A DNA stretch of 64,000 bases from Strigamia acuminata (taxonomy: Eukaryota > Arthropoda > Chilopoda > Geophilomorpha > Linotaeniidae). The DNA is taken from positions 8,562,186 to 8,626,185 of the forward strand of contig OX442317.1 in the NCBI GenBank assembly GCA_949358305.1, in the 5' to 3' direction. The translations under genes and the position numbers were made by a program. Within the stretch, counting starts at the first letter, position 1, and each line of letters begins with the position of its first letter. The notes beneath the pieces are model-generated. The model was not told the origin of the DNA. It saw only the letters and a list, made by a program, of their open reading frames with translations, and ran no database searches. Below are positions 1 through 12,377 of the stretch, piece after piece.

Positions 1-650
1 TCGAATGTGAGAATATTTTCATATGAAAAATCTTTAAATAGACAATTTGATTTTGAAAAAATTGATAAGCAAAAAGCAAGCAAACTGAAGAAATTAAATG
101 CTAAATGTTTGTAATTTTATTTTTAAAAGTCAAAATAAACTTGTTAATACATATTATTCTTGTTTACATTTATTTATTAGCATTAAAAAAAAATTTTGGG
201 GTCTGACGACAATGAATTTTGATTTTGAATCGATAGGGAAAAACTTTCCCGCTTGGCGGGATGTTTTTTCCCGGTAACGCATTTTAACAATGAAGTGTCG
301 CATCTGTGTTTTCTTCTAATCTGTGCCCATGGTGCTCCCTTGGTCATGAGGCGACCGACCGCCACTCACACTATTAGTCTCCTCATTTTGTTCTAATGCC
401 GAATGGGGTATATCGGATATAAGCTTATCGTGCCAGTTTGATGAATTTATTTAAGCAAACACCGATGATGAAATGGATATTTAACCATTGTTATTGGATT
501 AAAAGAAATTCAAAAAGCATTTTTTAATTTTACGATGATATAAGAGACGTGAAATATTATAAATTTCTCTCAATCCACCGTTGAGTAGCAACAACGAACC
601 TAAAGAGCAATTTATTCATTTTCTTTGTTGATTTATTGGTTTTTGGGACA
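1..650. other. Unassigned AT-rich flank left of the array
   Basis: No convincing gene, exon series or repeat is visible. Similarity to the other units starts only at about 651, where all three GMC upstream regions share a tract beginning aacagaataaacccaattg. The longest open frames here are short and lack supporting features. Confidence 0.5.
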
Positions 651-849
651 AACAGAATAAACCCAATTGCGTTTTAAATTTTTAATCTTTTAAAACACAC
701 TCGTTCAATTTATTGTGGCGGAAACTGTCAAAGAATTCTTACAATTTTTTTTTAATCTATTGTATAAAATAGTCAAATTTATTGAAAAGTTATATAATTA
801 TATAATCTAAATGCGACTATTTTTCCTTATCAATATCCTTGAACTGTTG

Positions 850-1322
850 TATAAAAGAATCAATTCGACCATACACACGACACTTTTCAAAGTTTTATGC
901 CGTCAATTAATGAAATTTAGAATAATGTGAGTATTAACATCAAATCTGTTCATTTATTGTAAATTGAAAAAATTAGAATAACATAATGTAATAATACAAA
1001 AATGTATTTATAAATACTGTATATATATATAAAATTATATAATTATATATATAATTATAAAATTATATATATAATAATATAGAAGTGATATTACTTTTTA
1101 ATGAGCGTAATTAATTTTATTAGTTTTATTAGTTAATTTCAAATGAGCTCTATTGAATGATATTTTCTCTCTTAAAAAGCCAATTAATTTTAATACCAGA
1201 AGTTATTTACTTTTTTCATAAATTTTACGATAGTCATAACCAACTTATATAAACGAATCATTTCTCTAATACACGACACTTTTCAAAATTTTCTTTCACA
1301 GACCGCAGATTATTGTAAAGTT
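850..1322 (+). promoter_or_regulatory. GMC-A upstream region with two TATA boxes
   Basis: A TATAAAAG at 850-857 and a TATATAAA at 1246-1253 are each followed about 31 bp later by cacttttcaaa. Units B and C have only one such promoter directly before the gene. The roughly 395 bp between the two A boxes begins with taatgaaatttagaataatg, a sequence otherwise found upstream of every SSP gene (6873, 24559, 35708, 42120, 50335). GMC-A thus appears to have a duplicated core promoter with SSP-type upstream DNA between the copies. Which box is used is not known. Confidence 0.55.
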
Positions 1323-3951
1323 ATGAAGATTTTTTTAACTCTAGTTTTCTATCTCGTATTTCAAAATGACTTGGGCGCATCCGAGTGTCCGGCCGACAAC
1401 CAATACGATTACATCATTGGTAAGAACGTGAATATTCGTTTTTGTTTCCTATCACGAATTAATCGATATTTTATTTAGTCGGTGGAGGAACCACTGGAGG
1501 TGTAATTGCTGCAAGACTCTCCGAAGACAGCAATTCCAAAGTATTGTTGATAGAAGCTGGCGGAAAACCATTGGAAAATGCATCCATTCCTTTTCTAGCA
1601 ATGGATCAGTTGGGAACTGAGATGGATTGGAACTACACTTCGACGCCACAAGAACATTGTTGCGATATGTTCAACGGCAAAGTAAGTGAAAGCAAACATT
1701 AATTTACAGTTTTCTTTATTTAAACATAGAAATGAGTTGAATATGTCGTAATTTTATTATATTAGCGTATACCGTTATATCGCGGTAAATCGTTAGGCGG
1801 CTCGGGCTCACTCGATGTTATGATATACTCGCATGGTAACAGAAAAAATTATGATTCGTGGAAAGACGCCGGAAATGACGGATGGGGTTATGACGACATC
1901 TTGCCTTATTTCCTCAAGTTAGAAAATTTCATATTTCCTCATGATCCAGATAGCGGTTTGTCCAATTTATTTAATCAAAACCCACGATAAACTTCGTTTT
2001 TTTAACCTTGTTTTATTTAAAAATAGATTCGTACCACGGTAAGGGCGGCCCAATAACAATTTCACACACGGACTTCAAAACACCAATAGCTGAGGCGTTT
2101 ATAGCCGCTGCTTCCGAACTTGGTCAACCGATAGTGGACTACAATGCGAAAACACAGACTGGTAAAATTCATAACTACTACAGTTTGCGCCCGATATCTT
2201 GATGCTAAATTCGTCCTGCACATCCCATTCTGCGCAGATGATTTTCTAATTCTAGTTGTTATTTTACAGTGTGAAGCCTAATATTAGGTCTAATAATACT
2301 AAAATAAAGTAACTATTCAACAATAATATTTTGGTACTACACTGAAAATTACTTTTATTAAAGAGTTTATTGTTGTTTATTCACTTTATTTTACCATTAT
2401 TAGGCCTAAGATTAGGTTTAATACTGCCAAATAAGTATAACAATTGGCTTTAGAAAATCGTCTGCGCAGCATGGGATGCGCAGTATGATTTTAGCATCAA
2501 GTTACCGTATTATTTTTTATCTTCATTTTTAAGAGATTTGCTCTTTTGTTTATACAGGCTTCACGTTTAACCCAAACACTATTGCAAATGGCTCTCGTTG
2601 CAGTAGTTACACGTGTTATTTGCAACCTGCCATGTCAAGATCTAACTTAAAGGTTCTGACTAACACATTAGCAACTAAGGTCAGTAAATTGCTTCAATGA
2701 CTGTTTCATTACTTATTATTCATTATTTTTCCAGATTGTCGTAAACAGTGACAAGCGAGCGACTGGAGTGGAATACACCACAAAATGTACGGCAGTTAAG
2801 TGTACAAAAGAGTGTACGGCTAATGCCAAAAAAGAAGTTATACTATCAGGAGGAGTTTACAATAATCCGCAATTGCTGATGCTGTCCGGAATTGGACGTA
2901 AAGAAACAACTTAAAAAATTCAACGTAATAAGCCACACAAACAATTTCATAGTGATATTGGTGGGAAAACATTATGTCAATTGCAGATCGACTTAGTAGC
3001 GGATCTTCCAGGGGTAGGAAACAATCTCGAAGACCAAGTAACCGTAGCTGGACAAATGTTCACACTAAATGACACCGTCAGCTTAAACAAGCAGCGATAC
3101 GACACCAAAAAATATTTAGACCAGTGGTATAAAGATAAGACTGGCCCCATGACCGTCGGTGGCGGTTTCGAAACCGATTGTTACTACCAAAGTAAACTTG
3201 TCACCGACGCCACTGATTATCCGGACATCAACGTGAAATTCTATTCGGATAACGTCGTTCAAATAATCGAAAATTTCATCAGTCCCGTAAACTAAACTTA
3301 AACAAATCAACATTTCCAATGATCCTAATTAATGTCATTTAAATTCCAGGCTTTAATAGCAACTATGCCACCAGCAGACAAAGATGTGATGACATTTCTT
3401 CCACTTATGATACGTCCTAAAAGTCGTGGAACCGTGACCCTAAAGAGCAAAAATCCTTTTGATCCTCCCGTTGTAAATCCTAATTTGTTGGCTCATCCGG
3501 ATGATGTTGCAACGTTAGCTGAGGGAATTAAGTTTGCTTTGTCAATTGGTCGTACAAAAGCATTCGCGAAATACGATCCGCAGTTGTATCTTAACGGATC
3601 GATTCCGTACTGTGCTGACGTACTAGACAAGCAATCTGACGCCTATTACCAGTGCGTAGCTAAAAAACTCGCGGTTCCTATCACTTATACATCAAGCTCG
3701 TGCAGAATGGGGCCTGCAAGTGACTCGATGGCAGTGGTGGACAGCACATTAAAGTAAATAAATGAGAGTATTAATATTGATGACACTTGGTAATTGTTGT
3801 TGCTCATTACAGAGTGCGCGGTATTACGGGTCTAAGAATTGCCGATGCGTCAATCATGCCGCACATGGTATCCGCTCATCCGTCTGCTACGTGTCTGATG
3901 ATTGGAGAAAAAGCTGCAGATATGATTAAAAAGGATAATAAGAATAATTAA
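1323..3951 (+). pseudogene. GMC oxidoreductase copy A, frameshifted
   Basis: Nine exons: 1323-1419, 1479-1681, 1766-1955, 2027-2161, 2558-2679, 2735-2924, 2987-3286, 3350-3753 and 3813-3951. All introns are GT..AG and phases match copy B. GMC oxidoreductases are FAD flavoproteins that oxidise alcohols, sugars or related substrates. Here a signal peptide (MKIFLTLVFYLVF) precedes the FAD dinucleotide motif GGGTTGG, and the C-terminal signature SCRMGP..VVD..L is present. Exon 6 has one extra A near 2908 compared with copies B and C, giving a TAA at 2912-2914 after GRKETT. The rest of the gene is open and near-identical to B. So this is either a very young pseudogene or a base error in the assembly. 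Its exons 1-4 differ from B at several sites while exons 5-9 do not, reflecting the hybrid origin of B. Confidence 0.85.
2197..2502. mobile_element. Intronic MITE in GMC-A intron 4 (TA target)
   Basis: The element starts TCTTGATGCTAAA and ends with the near reverse complement, TTTAGCATCAAG. It is flanked by TA at 2195-2196 and 2503-2504. Most of it folds back on itself, with arms sharing the CCTAATATTAGG-type and AATAAAGT blocks. Terminal repeats plus TA duplication fit a non-autonomous Tc1/mariner-type element. The same insertion occupies intron 4 in B and C, so it predates the units. It is also where unit B switches from C-like to A-like sequence. Confidence 0.75.
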
Positions 3952-5142
3952 ATGTTTGAAATGATGTCAAATTATTAACGGCTTAGAAATGTACTATATC
4001 GCCCAAATAAAACGTAAAATGTTTAAAATAAATTTATACTTTTGTATTTATTTTATCAACATTTTGTAGTGACTTCACACCAAGCTTTTGGATCTGATCC
4101 GAAGCTGCGGATCTAGATCCAAGATTGATGCGAATACTGAACTTCGTTCACGATCTAGATCCGTGTGCCCAACAACTCCGTTCGTCAATCGAGTTCCCAC
4201 AACTGGATTCAAAGATTGGATTCGGATTCGAATTCATTAAATAATGTCAGCAGTCTGTAGCATTCACATATGCGCATTATTCGATAATAAAATGGCAGCC
4301 ATTGTGGTGAAGTGTTTCTAAAACCTGTTGCTTCTAAAACCCGGTTTAGTTTGATTGAATCACATTTTGGTGTGAACACAACTCCATCCGAGTGAATATG
4401 GGAACTCGCAACACATTTCAAGGATGCAACAAAAAATGGGTTTTTCTTTTTTGTAAATTGATTGCATTTACTGAATACACCGTTGAGTGGAGCATTTTGT
4501 TCTTTATCGTTTTGTAGGTTTATGTGACAAATGGATTGATATATATTGTGTCTCTAAAGTTATTTAATCCTTTCATTCAGATTCTTTTAGTTTATTGCAG
4601 CGGAAACTGTCAGAATTTGTTATCAGTTGATTGTTCCAAAACTATCAAACTGATGGCAGGATGGTTACGGAACTATATTACATTATACATAAATGAATAT
4701 TTTTCCTCATCATTTGTCCTACACGAGATAAAATTTTACAATTTTTTTAATTTTAAATTTTAAGTAATTCATTTTATTTTATTTATTTATTTATTTATTT
4801 AAGACACTCGAGTGGAGTAAAAATACAGGAAAATATTTAAAGAAATCTTCAAATGCCTAGCAAATTCCTGAAATCTTCAAATCCTTAGCAAATTACTAAA
4901 ATTTTTAGTTGTAATTTGAAATCTTTGTTTATCGGTTTATCAATCCATTAAATTATCACAAACAGATTTTTCTAGCTTCTTAAATCGCCGCCAGAATGCG
5001 CTTCAATCAGCACTGACTGCTGTATCAGTGCCAAAAGGTGAACTTTTCAGATTAAAATATAAAGACAAAATATATGAGCAGCTGGGGAATTTTATTTCAA
5101 ACAGGATTAGCTCGGTTTCAGAATTTATTAACTATTTCATAA
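3952..5142. other. Post-GMC spacer with a relic GMC upstream region
   Basis: AATAAA signals lie just after the stop. At about 4590-4745 the spacer contains gcggaaactgtcag, a decayed TATA-like tacataaatg and cacgagataaaattttac. This mirrors the order of motifs upstream of the GMC genes (gcggaaactgtcaaag, TATAAAAG, cacgacacttttcaaaat). It looks like the promoter of a lost GMC copy. A second tract at about 4985-5130 is a diverged relative of the repeat at 6965-7340. No coding exons are seen. Confidence 0.4.
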
Positions 5143-6306
5143 TGAACAAGTAAACCAAAAAAACTACGTTTTTGAAAAGGGCTTTTCTGCTGTATCTCTG
5201 AGATATTTGAATTCAAATGACAAATCGTTTTTTAGCAAATAAAAAAAAATGTAGCTCAGATCAAAAAGTTATCAGCACCATTTGAAAGAGCGGCAAATTC
5301 TGCACAGGAAACATATTTCTAATTTTTTAAACCGTTCATTTTTCATATTTTTTGTTTTTATGGTCAAATTCAAATTTCTTACTAAATTGACCATGCGGTC
5401 GCCGGTTACGATCGTAAAAAAACGTATTTCTTTTTTACCGAATCGAAAAAAGAAACATACAGGCTTGTGCAGAATGCAATTTCCAATCAAATGAGCGTGG
5501 TTTCAGACTTTTTAAATCCTTTTTTAGTGCCGAAAACATCAAAATTCGTATCGGGCGAACATTAAAGAACATGGGTTCCGCCAGGTGGCGCTCCGGTATG
5601 CTTAAAGTTTGCCGTAAATCAGAGTTTTCAGCATTCGTACTTCCAGTCCACAGCGCTGAAAAATGAGTCTTTTTTTCCTTTCTTTTTTTCATAATGTGTG
5701 GAATGATCTGGGTACCCGTTCCAACGGCGAATCACCTAATGGCGAATTTTGAAAATTCGCCATTGGAAAGGTATTTTGACGTTCCAATGGCGAATCTGGG
5801 CAAATTCGCCATTGGAAACGTGTGTATTGAAATTCGCCATTGGAAACGTTATTTGCGTTTCCAATGGCTAATCTGTGGGCGTCAACTACCGCAACTCCCA
5901 ATTCCTAAGAAGGGCTAACAAGGGGGGGCGCAGCCCCCCCTTGACCCCCCGCAAACCTAACCTTACTGGTTTTTTGATCCAAAACCATTTTTTGCGTCGG
6001 CTTGTCACGGCAGATTCATGTCGCGCTCCTGTGGCTAATTTCTACCAATTCGCCATTAGAAAGGTCCAAATACGTTCCCAATGGCGAATTGGGAGAAATT
6101 TGCCATTGGGACTGCTTTTGGACGGAATAAGGTCGAAATTCGCCATTCGTCCGAATGGCCAGATTCGCTCTTAGACGATTCCAAAATTTTAATTTTTTGT
6201 TACGCCGAATTGATTTTTTGGAAAAAACACCCAAAATTAGACAAACCGGAAGTTAAAACACACACACAGACAAACGTTCAAGGTAAGTTAAATAAAAGCC
6301 TTTAAA
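5143..6306. repeat. About 1.16-kb insertion shared by units A and B, with GGCGAAT cluster
   Basis: Unit C lacks this block (junction near 34850), so it was inserted before the A/B duplication. At 5726-6166 it holds about ten copies of the core GGCGAAT/ATTCGCC in both orientations, many within ccaatggcgaat / attcgccattgg palindromes. These are followed by a short GC-rich inverted repeat, gggggggcgcagccccccc (about 5921-5940). Around 5565-5600 it carries aagaacatgggttccgccag, also found at 7233 in the next repeat. No transposase is seen. Confidence 0.5.
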
Positions 6307-6964
6307 AACAAGCCAGAGTAAGAGTTGATCCTGGAAATCTGGCATCCATTTTAGTTTAAGTATTTTAAGTCGAAACAAACACACAAACCAGCAAAAGTCA
6401 TAACAAATTAAATAAAAGTGTAATAAAAGGTTGTATCGAAGAGTGGTGTTTTGAGGTGACACCATGTTTGGTTGCCAAGGTCACTTTGGTTACCACTCTG
6501 TAAATGAAATGAGTTCATTTCAATGTAAAGGTAGGGGAACTATATTTGCATGTTTCCTGTTTTAAATAAAATTAAACATTGTTACCAATTTAATCATCAG
6601 GGTTTCTTTGCGATCCAGCTTTAAACTCCCAACCTTGGGTCCATTTTTAAAATCAAAGAGTGTTTTTATTTTTTTTGTATTTTTGAATCTACTATTTTTT
6701 TTATTGTTTGTTATGATGTATAAAAATAAAAGAATTTTTGAAGCTGAACTTTTATTATTCTGGCACTGAATTTTGAAACTGCTCTGCCGTCTTTTGTGGA
6801 CGCGTGTCCACACAACACGATGCTGCACTGCAATACACTGGTCAACACAATAACTTTGTTTTTCTGAATTAATGAAATTTAGAATAATGTGAGTATCAAC
6901 ATCAAATCTGTTCATTTATTGTAAATTAAAAAAATTAGAATAACATAACGTAATAATATAACAA

Positions 6965-7340
6965 GTAAATATAAAAAAACCAATTTTTTGAAAAAGTCTT
7001 TTATATTGGTGCTTCAAATCGCCTCCAGAGTGCGCTACTACCGCAGATTGTTTCGTGATTGCCGTGATCGTGCCAAAAAACCTTCAACAAAGTACTTTTT
7101 GTAGACAATATTAAAAACAAAATATATGGGCAGATAGGAATTTTTATTTCAACCAGATTTAGCCTGGTTTCAGAATTTTTAGAACGTTTTTTGGTATCGA
7201 AAACATCAAAATCGGGCGAACATTTTGGCATCCATTAAAGAACACGGGTTCCGCCAGGTGGCGCTGCGGTTTGAAAAATCACATTACAGGTCACGTTACA
7301 GGAACCGGAAGTACCGGAAGTTGAACCCCACACACATATA
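6965..7340. repeat. About 375-bp dispersed repeat upstream of SSP-A
   Basis: Units C, D and E lack this block, and their flanks join directly at ataatataaaaatgta. The inside shares tracts with 4985-5130 and 5565-5600 (cgccnccagagtgcgct, aaatatatgggcag, ggttccgccaggtggcgct). It is a member of a small repeat family inserted repeatedly in this spacer. Termini are not clear enough to assign a class. Confidence 0.4.
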
Positions 7341-7404
7341 TGAAAATAAAATTATATATATAGGAAAATATAAAAATATAAAATTATATATATATAATTA
7401 TATA

Positions 7405-7448
<44 letters not shown>

Positions 7449-7632
7449 ATATAAAAGTGATATTATTTTTTAATGAGCTTTATTAATTTTATTAGTTTTA
7501 TTAATTAATTTCAAATGAGCTCTATTGAATGTTTATTTTCTCTCTTAAAAAGTGAATAAGTCAATTAATTTCAATACCAGAAGTTATTTACCTTTTTCAT
7601 AACTTTTAGGATTTAATTAAATACAGATTGTG

Positions 7633-7713
7633 TATAAAGATGCAAGCATTCTAACCACTTTTCAAAATCCAACCTTATCGTTATTTCATGCGTAGTAACG
7701 GTATTCATCCAAA
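7633..7713 (+). promoter_or_regulatory. SSP-A core promoter
   Basis: A TATAAA at 7633-7638 lies 81 bp before the ATG, followed 23 bp later by cacttttcaaaatcc. The cacttttcaaaat block is the same one found about 31 bp after the TATA box of the GMC genes. A long TA dinucleotide microsatellite lies upstream at about 7369-7446. Confidence 0.55.
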
Positions 7714-8661
7714 ATGAAAATAATCTATCTGATTGTAATTTTGTCAGTTTGTCCAGCAAATGAAGTCGATGCTATATATTATGTGGTATGAAAAAGTTTA
7801 TGAACGTAAATTAGGTTAGACTTCACTGCAGAGCATACCCAAACTTTGTTTTATTTATTTATTTATTTATTTTGCTCTTTTGTGATAATTTATTTTACTA
7901 ATTTCCATGTTGGTTTCTCATTTAATAATGCAGGTGTTTCTTTTGTTAATAGTGTAAAGATATACAGTCAACAGCATCCGAGGCTTTCTGCACTTATTTC
8001 CAAAAACTTGAAGACAAAGAAGTAAGTTTGTTTCAATGAAATATTTTCAACAAAACTCAATTAACAAAAATAAATTGTAGTTAGCCGATGCTGCTTGTCA
8101 CTGTCTTAGTGCCGTTATTAAACAAAAGGTAATTACACTATCACTATGATTCATTCACCCGTGATACTTGACAAAAGTTGGCATTCTTAATTATTTATAG
8201 AATGCCTTGTGCACAACAGATGATAAGACCCATTTTGGTAGTCTACCCAGCTGTGAGGCGTTGCTTCAATCCGTACGTATAGCCATTTTATTCTTACCAG
8301 TTTTAGAATTTAAAAAATTCGTTTGTAAAATTCCAGCCAACATATTCCAAAATAACTAAATCTAAGGCTGTTGAGACTTCAGTCAAGTTAATGTTAACAG
8401 CTATTCTCGACCGTTGCGCAAATAACGAGGACACAATTCAGGGACGTATAGAAAATGAGTTTCAATTTGAATCTACTACTCCATACATAGGTAAATTATT
8501 ACGTTTGGCTTTTCACACTTCATAACTTATTTATGTGAAATGTTTATTTGATTTTAGATACACAATTGGCAACTGAACAGAAACTTTCTCAAGAAGAAGC
8601 TGATGAAATAAACAAATGCTTCCATGAAATGCGGGAAATTATTAACCCTTCTCCGGAATAA
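7714..8661 (+). CDS. SSP-A: small secreted eight-cysteine protein, six exons
   Basis: Not a family I recognise. Exons: 7714-7785, 7953-8021, 8081-8128, 8201-8272, 8337-8490 and 8558-8661, phases 0,0,0,0,1, giving 172 aa. Residues 1-15 or so (MKIIYLIVILSVCPA) are a signal peptide. Mature cysteines fall at 25, 37, 53, 55, 67, 81, 114 and 159, one or two per exon, in a helix-prone polar background. The exon-2 acceptor is the ttaatag before TGT at 7953. The upstream ncag acceptor would open a longer frame but does not join exon 1 in phase. All splice junctions, phases and cysteines recur in four diverged paralogues, with length changes in multiples of three, which supports real coding. It ends in INPSPE, with AATAAA nearby. 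Target or ligand unknown. Confidence 0.85.
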
Positions 8662-8954
8662 AATTTTTTGTTGTTTGAAATTTAAATTTATTAAAATAAA
8701 CATTCATTAAACGTTGATCTTTTGTTTCTATAATATTGTCAACAAAAAAAAATACAAATCATCTCCAATCGTACCTCTCGCACTTAGGAGAGAGGTTTAT
8801 TTGAAATTTATTTAATTTTATTTATAAAAATTCGCGGAACATTGAGGTCCTTCTAATTGCCTGTGTGGAGCAAATAATGAGAATAAGGCTCCTTGCTCTG
8901 TTTTCGATTTTAAGAGTTGAAAATCTCTTTCCTCTCATGTGTTAGGATTTACCG

Positions 8955-9425
8955 CCAGGACCAGCACCCAAGTGACAGATTACAGCAACTAACTTATACA
9001 AACACAACGAAGAGAAATACAATTTTCATACAGTAAAAATAGCTATTAATTTCTAGAATAATATATTTTTATCTCCCCGTTCAATTTAATCAAGAAATAA
9101 AAACACTTAAAGGTCAAAACGTGAGCGATATGACGAAACCCTCCAAAATGGCGCCCGTCATTAACTCTCTAAAGTTAACCATCGTCTTCGACTATGAAAA
9201 CCATCGTTAAAGAATTGGATAATAACATAAAACGTAAGTAAACAATGTAAACAACTTGTGTAAGTCGAAATTAATCGCTGATTATATAGTTACAGACTCT
9301 GAAGAAGCGGATACCGATATAGACGATCGCGCACGGCCAACGCCCTTGGTGCGAGCCCGAACCGATGCAGAAAACTCGTAATCACAAACTAACGGTAAAA
9401 ACAAAACTAGAGTAAATTCTTATAT
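8955..9425 (+). other. Module X (A): conserved noncoding or micro-ORF segment
   Basis: This segment follows every SSP gene except D and also precedes the DUF229 gene (57290-57730). It includes one possible two-exon micro-ORF: ATG at 9194 (MKTIVKELDNN), a gtaagt donor at 9234 and an acceptor before 9295, reading to a TAA after DAENS (about 41 aa). The frame is open in A, B and C, but the copy near DUF229 has lost the ATG. It may instead be a duplicated 5' regulatory region or untranslated exon of DUF229. Confidence 0.35.
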
Positions 9426-10011
9426 ATTCTTATACATGTATGAATTCTTGGGCCATTTAATTACCGTCATAGAGTAAGGGATAGAAAGAGTCGGCACTCT
9501 CCCGTTTTTGGCGCAATCAGGCCACGCCGGGCCACGCCTCCAATCGACACTAGCGCTCGCAGTGGTGTAGCTGCTATGAACAGCTTCAGATCAACGTGCG
9601 ACTATTGCAATTATTGGCCAAATTGACATAATTAGACAGTTACCATGTTTACAGTGGTGGCCAAAAGTTTAGCACCACTACTTACACTTGCACTATTTTG
9701 TGTTTTGACAAAAAAGTAAAGCCTGCAGCATCTTTCTGATAAAAAATATGAATTCAGCATTAAATTCTGCCTTAGAAAATGTTAAAAAATTTAAACAAAG
9801 CATCCATCGTAATTAATAATAGCAATTTTTAGTGTTTGTGTACAAATTTTTGCTGGACAATTCAAAAAAGCACAAAAAAACCCGGTTTCTTCAGAAAATC
9901 ATTGTTTATTTGAACAATACATGTCAATATTATGTTGGTTAACCAAAATTTTGTATGTGTGATTTAGGGATGAGAACGGGACCGGGACTGGTCCCGGTCC
10001 CGGTCCCGGTC

Positions 10012-10216
10012 CCGTCCCGCAGCGGGACACGGGACGGGACGGGACTGGAAAAATTTGAATATTCGGGACACGGGACGGGACGGGACTGGGGAAATTTGGA
10101 CATTCGGGACACGGGACGGGACGGGACTGGGGAAATTTGGACATTCGGGACACGGGACGGGACGGGACCGGACTGGGGAAATTTGGACATTCGGGACACG
10201 GGACGGGACGGGACTT
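10012..10216. repeat. hAT subterminal 41-bp repeats, left end
   Basis: About four tandem copies of a 41-bp GC-rich unit containing cgggacacgggacgggacgg followed by an aaatttggacatt spacer. Subterminal repeats of this sort are known transposase-binding regions in hAT elements. Open frames through the array (rich in P, S, R, V or G, T, D, R) are by-products of the repeat. Confidence 0.8.
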
Positions 10217-10708
10217 GGTGAGTTTTATTTTATTTAAAATAAGCAATTTTATAACATAATTTTTCAACAACAATAGCAAGATCGTGACTCGCAAGTCGCA
10301 ACGCATTATTTGAAACAGGTGACTTTGTTGCGAAGCGCAGCCGCACGGTTCTTGGTTGCTAAGCGGTAAATATTTCTACGAAGGATTTCGAACGATTTGT
10401 GCCTTTCTGGTAAAGAATATACATTGTGGATTTTAATTATATTTTGTAAATTTGTAATTTTAAAGTAAATATAATATACTTATTATCACGTCGATTGCTT
10501 TGTTTTAATGAATCGACGGTGTTTTGGCAATCCCTGGGCGGACACGATATTGACAAAGTTGGCATAAATTTCATCTCCCACTGGTAAGATTATTAAGCCT
10601 TATCACTTGGTGAATATGATCGAATCGAACGATGTATCGGGTTATTTCATCAGGGTTATTTCGTCGTATTTCTTTTATTTTGCATATTATTATTTTTATT
10701 TTATTATT

Positions 10709-12377
10709 TTATTTAAATAAGTCAACATTGGAACGTACAAATAATAATGCATCAACAGTACCTGGATCCAATCTACTACGATTGTCAGTTATTGTAAGAC
10801 TCCCGTAGTTAAAATTTCGTTCACTGCTTAAATTTGTTGATGGCACAACAAAATACCGAAACGCAATTCGAGAAACGCGTGGAAATCTTAGTGCATTCGT
10901 TTCCCAAAATTCCAGAACTGGCTGGCTCAATTCAGTGCTAGAAAATTTTGCACTGAGATATCGATGAACTTCTCCTTCGGCTGATTCTTCGGCTAATTCG
11001 TCCTCAGAACTTTGGGGCACAAAGTCACCAAATTGAGACAAAAATGACATATGAGCCGGTGCATCTGCAGAAGCATTTGCGGATGTGGTTGCAGAAGTTT
11101 CATTTTCCGAAGGCTCAGTTGCAGGAAATTCGATTACTGTGCATTTCTCAACAAGTTTTTTGATTATTTCAAGACGATCGCTTTCAGTTGATAAACCCCT
11201 TAACGATCGCATACACGGCACTAAAATTGTAGCAAGTTGATGATGGATTGTGACTAAGACTTTTGTTTCAAAAGTGTGTAGTAACAGTTTCTTAAGTTCT
11301 TCTTGCCAGCTTGTTAAAGGGACCGTCGGTTTTAAGTTATTTACAATCTTCGTTTTCATCGGCCACACCAAATGCAAAGTCGGCACCGTCTCACTCGATA
11401 TCTCAATTCGCGAATTTTTAAAGGGCTTTAGAATGACAAGGAGGTTTTCCAGCTTGACTTTATCGATCTCGTCCATTAAAACGTGCACTTTCGGATTATT
11501 CAGTGAAATTTCCACCAACGCATCGTAACTTTTATGGATTGACTCCAGCATATCGTACTTAGTGTCCCACCGAACATCGATAGACTGAACCAATTTCGTC
11601 TGCAGCGAGTTGTTAAATTCCGATTTTTTGGCTAATTTCACCAACGACTTGGCACGCGTAATTAAATCGACAATAGAGGTAAGTGAATCTAGGCTATTGG
11701 CCTCATTAAAAGCTTTTTTCTGAGCTGTATTGAATAGTTACGGTGAAATATTTGACGTTCGTATGCTGGTGTGTCCAATGGTCGCACGTTACACCGAATT
11801 CCGAAACGTTTTGGATCTCGCGTATTACGTTCTGTTTAACTTTCGTATAGTTTGTTTTACAACGATTTGAAATTGTGTGCCGAGAAGGTTTAAGGGATGA
11901 GAGATAGTCGATGCGTCCATGCTTGGCCCCAATGTCAATCAAGTGTTGGGCAACCAGGCTAAAACCAACACCGTCAACAGTCGAAAATGGTCGCAAATCT
12001 TTGGCGCAATACATTGCTAGTACGTCTGCGAAGTCACGTTTCATGGTTTGGGTCCCGTGGCGTAGAAGAAGCGAATCCAACTTTGGTTGTTTGATGGGCG
12101 GTCCGTCTGTACTTTTGCTGCACAAATGCTTCTTTAAGATATTAGTCCCATCGCGTGATTTCTGGAGTAACACAGCCTTGCACGAATTGCAAGCTGCATA
12201 TTCGGTTATTTTATCATCACAAAATATGCGCTTGAAGTTTTCCCAATGACTGCTTCGGTGATTCTTCGGCAAATCAAGTTTAACACGATCGGAATTCATA
12301 ACAAGTAAATTTTCGATTGTTGTTTTGGAGGGCAGAACATCAGACTCTCGGTCATTATCATTAGAAGCTGAAGCCAT
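10709..12377 (-). pseudogene. hAT transposase, interrupted by a central deletion
   Basis: The N-terminal part (12377 to 11706, 223 aa) has a BED-type zinc finger (HWENF..., CNSC, H-C spacing) at about residues 41-87. It then reads into FGVTCDHWT, where hAT transposases keep the first catalytic Asp. The C-terminal part (from about 11728 down to 10709, +1 frame relative to the first) has VRWDTKYDML and the dimerisation block SSERNFNYGSL...VDALLFVRSN. The middle of the family, with the second acidic residue and the Cys/His stretch, is absent at the junction near 11710-11730. The protein is therefore frameshifted and missing part of its catalytic core, so this copy is likely inactive on its own. 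Confidence 0.85.

Noticed and set aside
9899-10306. Long proline/arginine/serine-rich open frames on both strands
   Set aside because: Produced by the 41-bp GC-rich subterminal repeats of the hAT element; same at 12960-13405.
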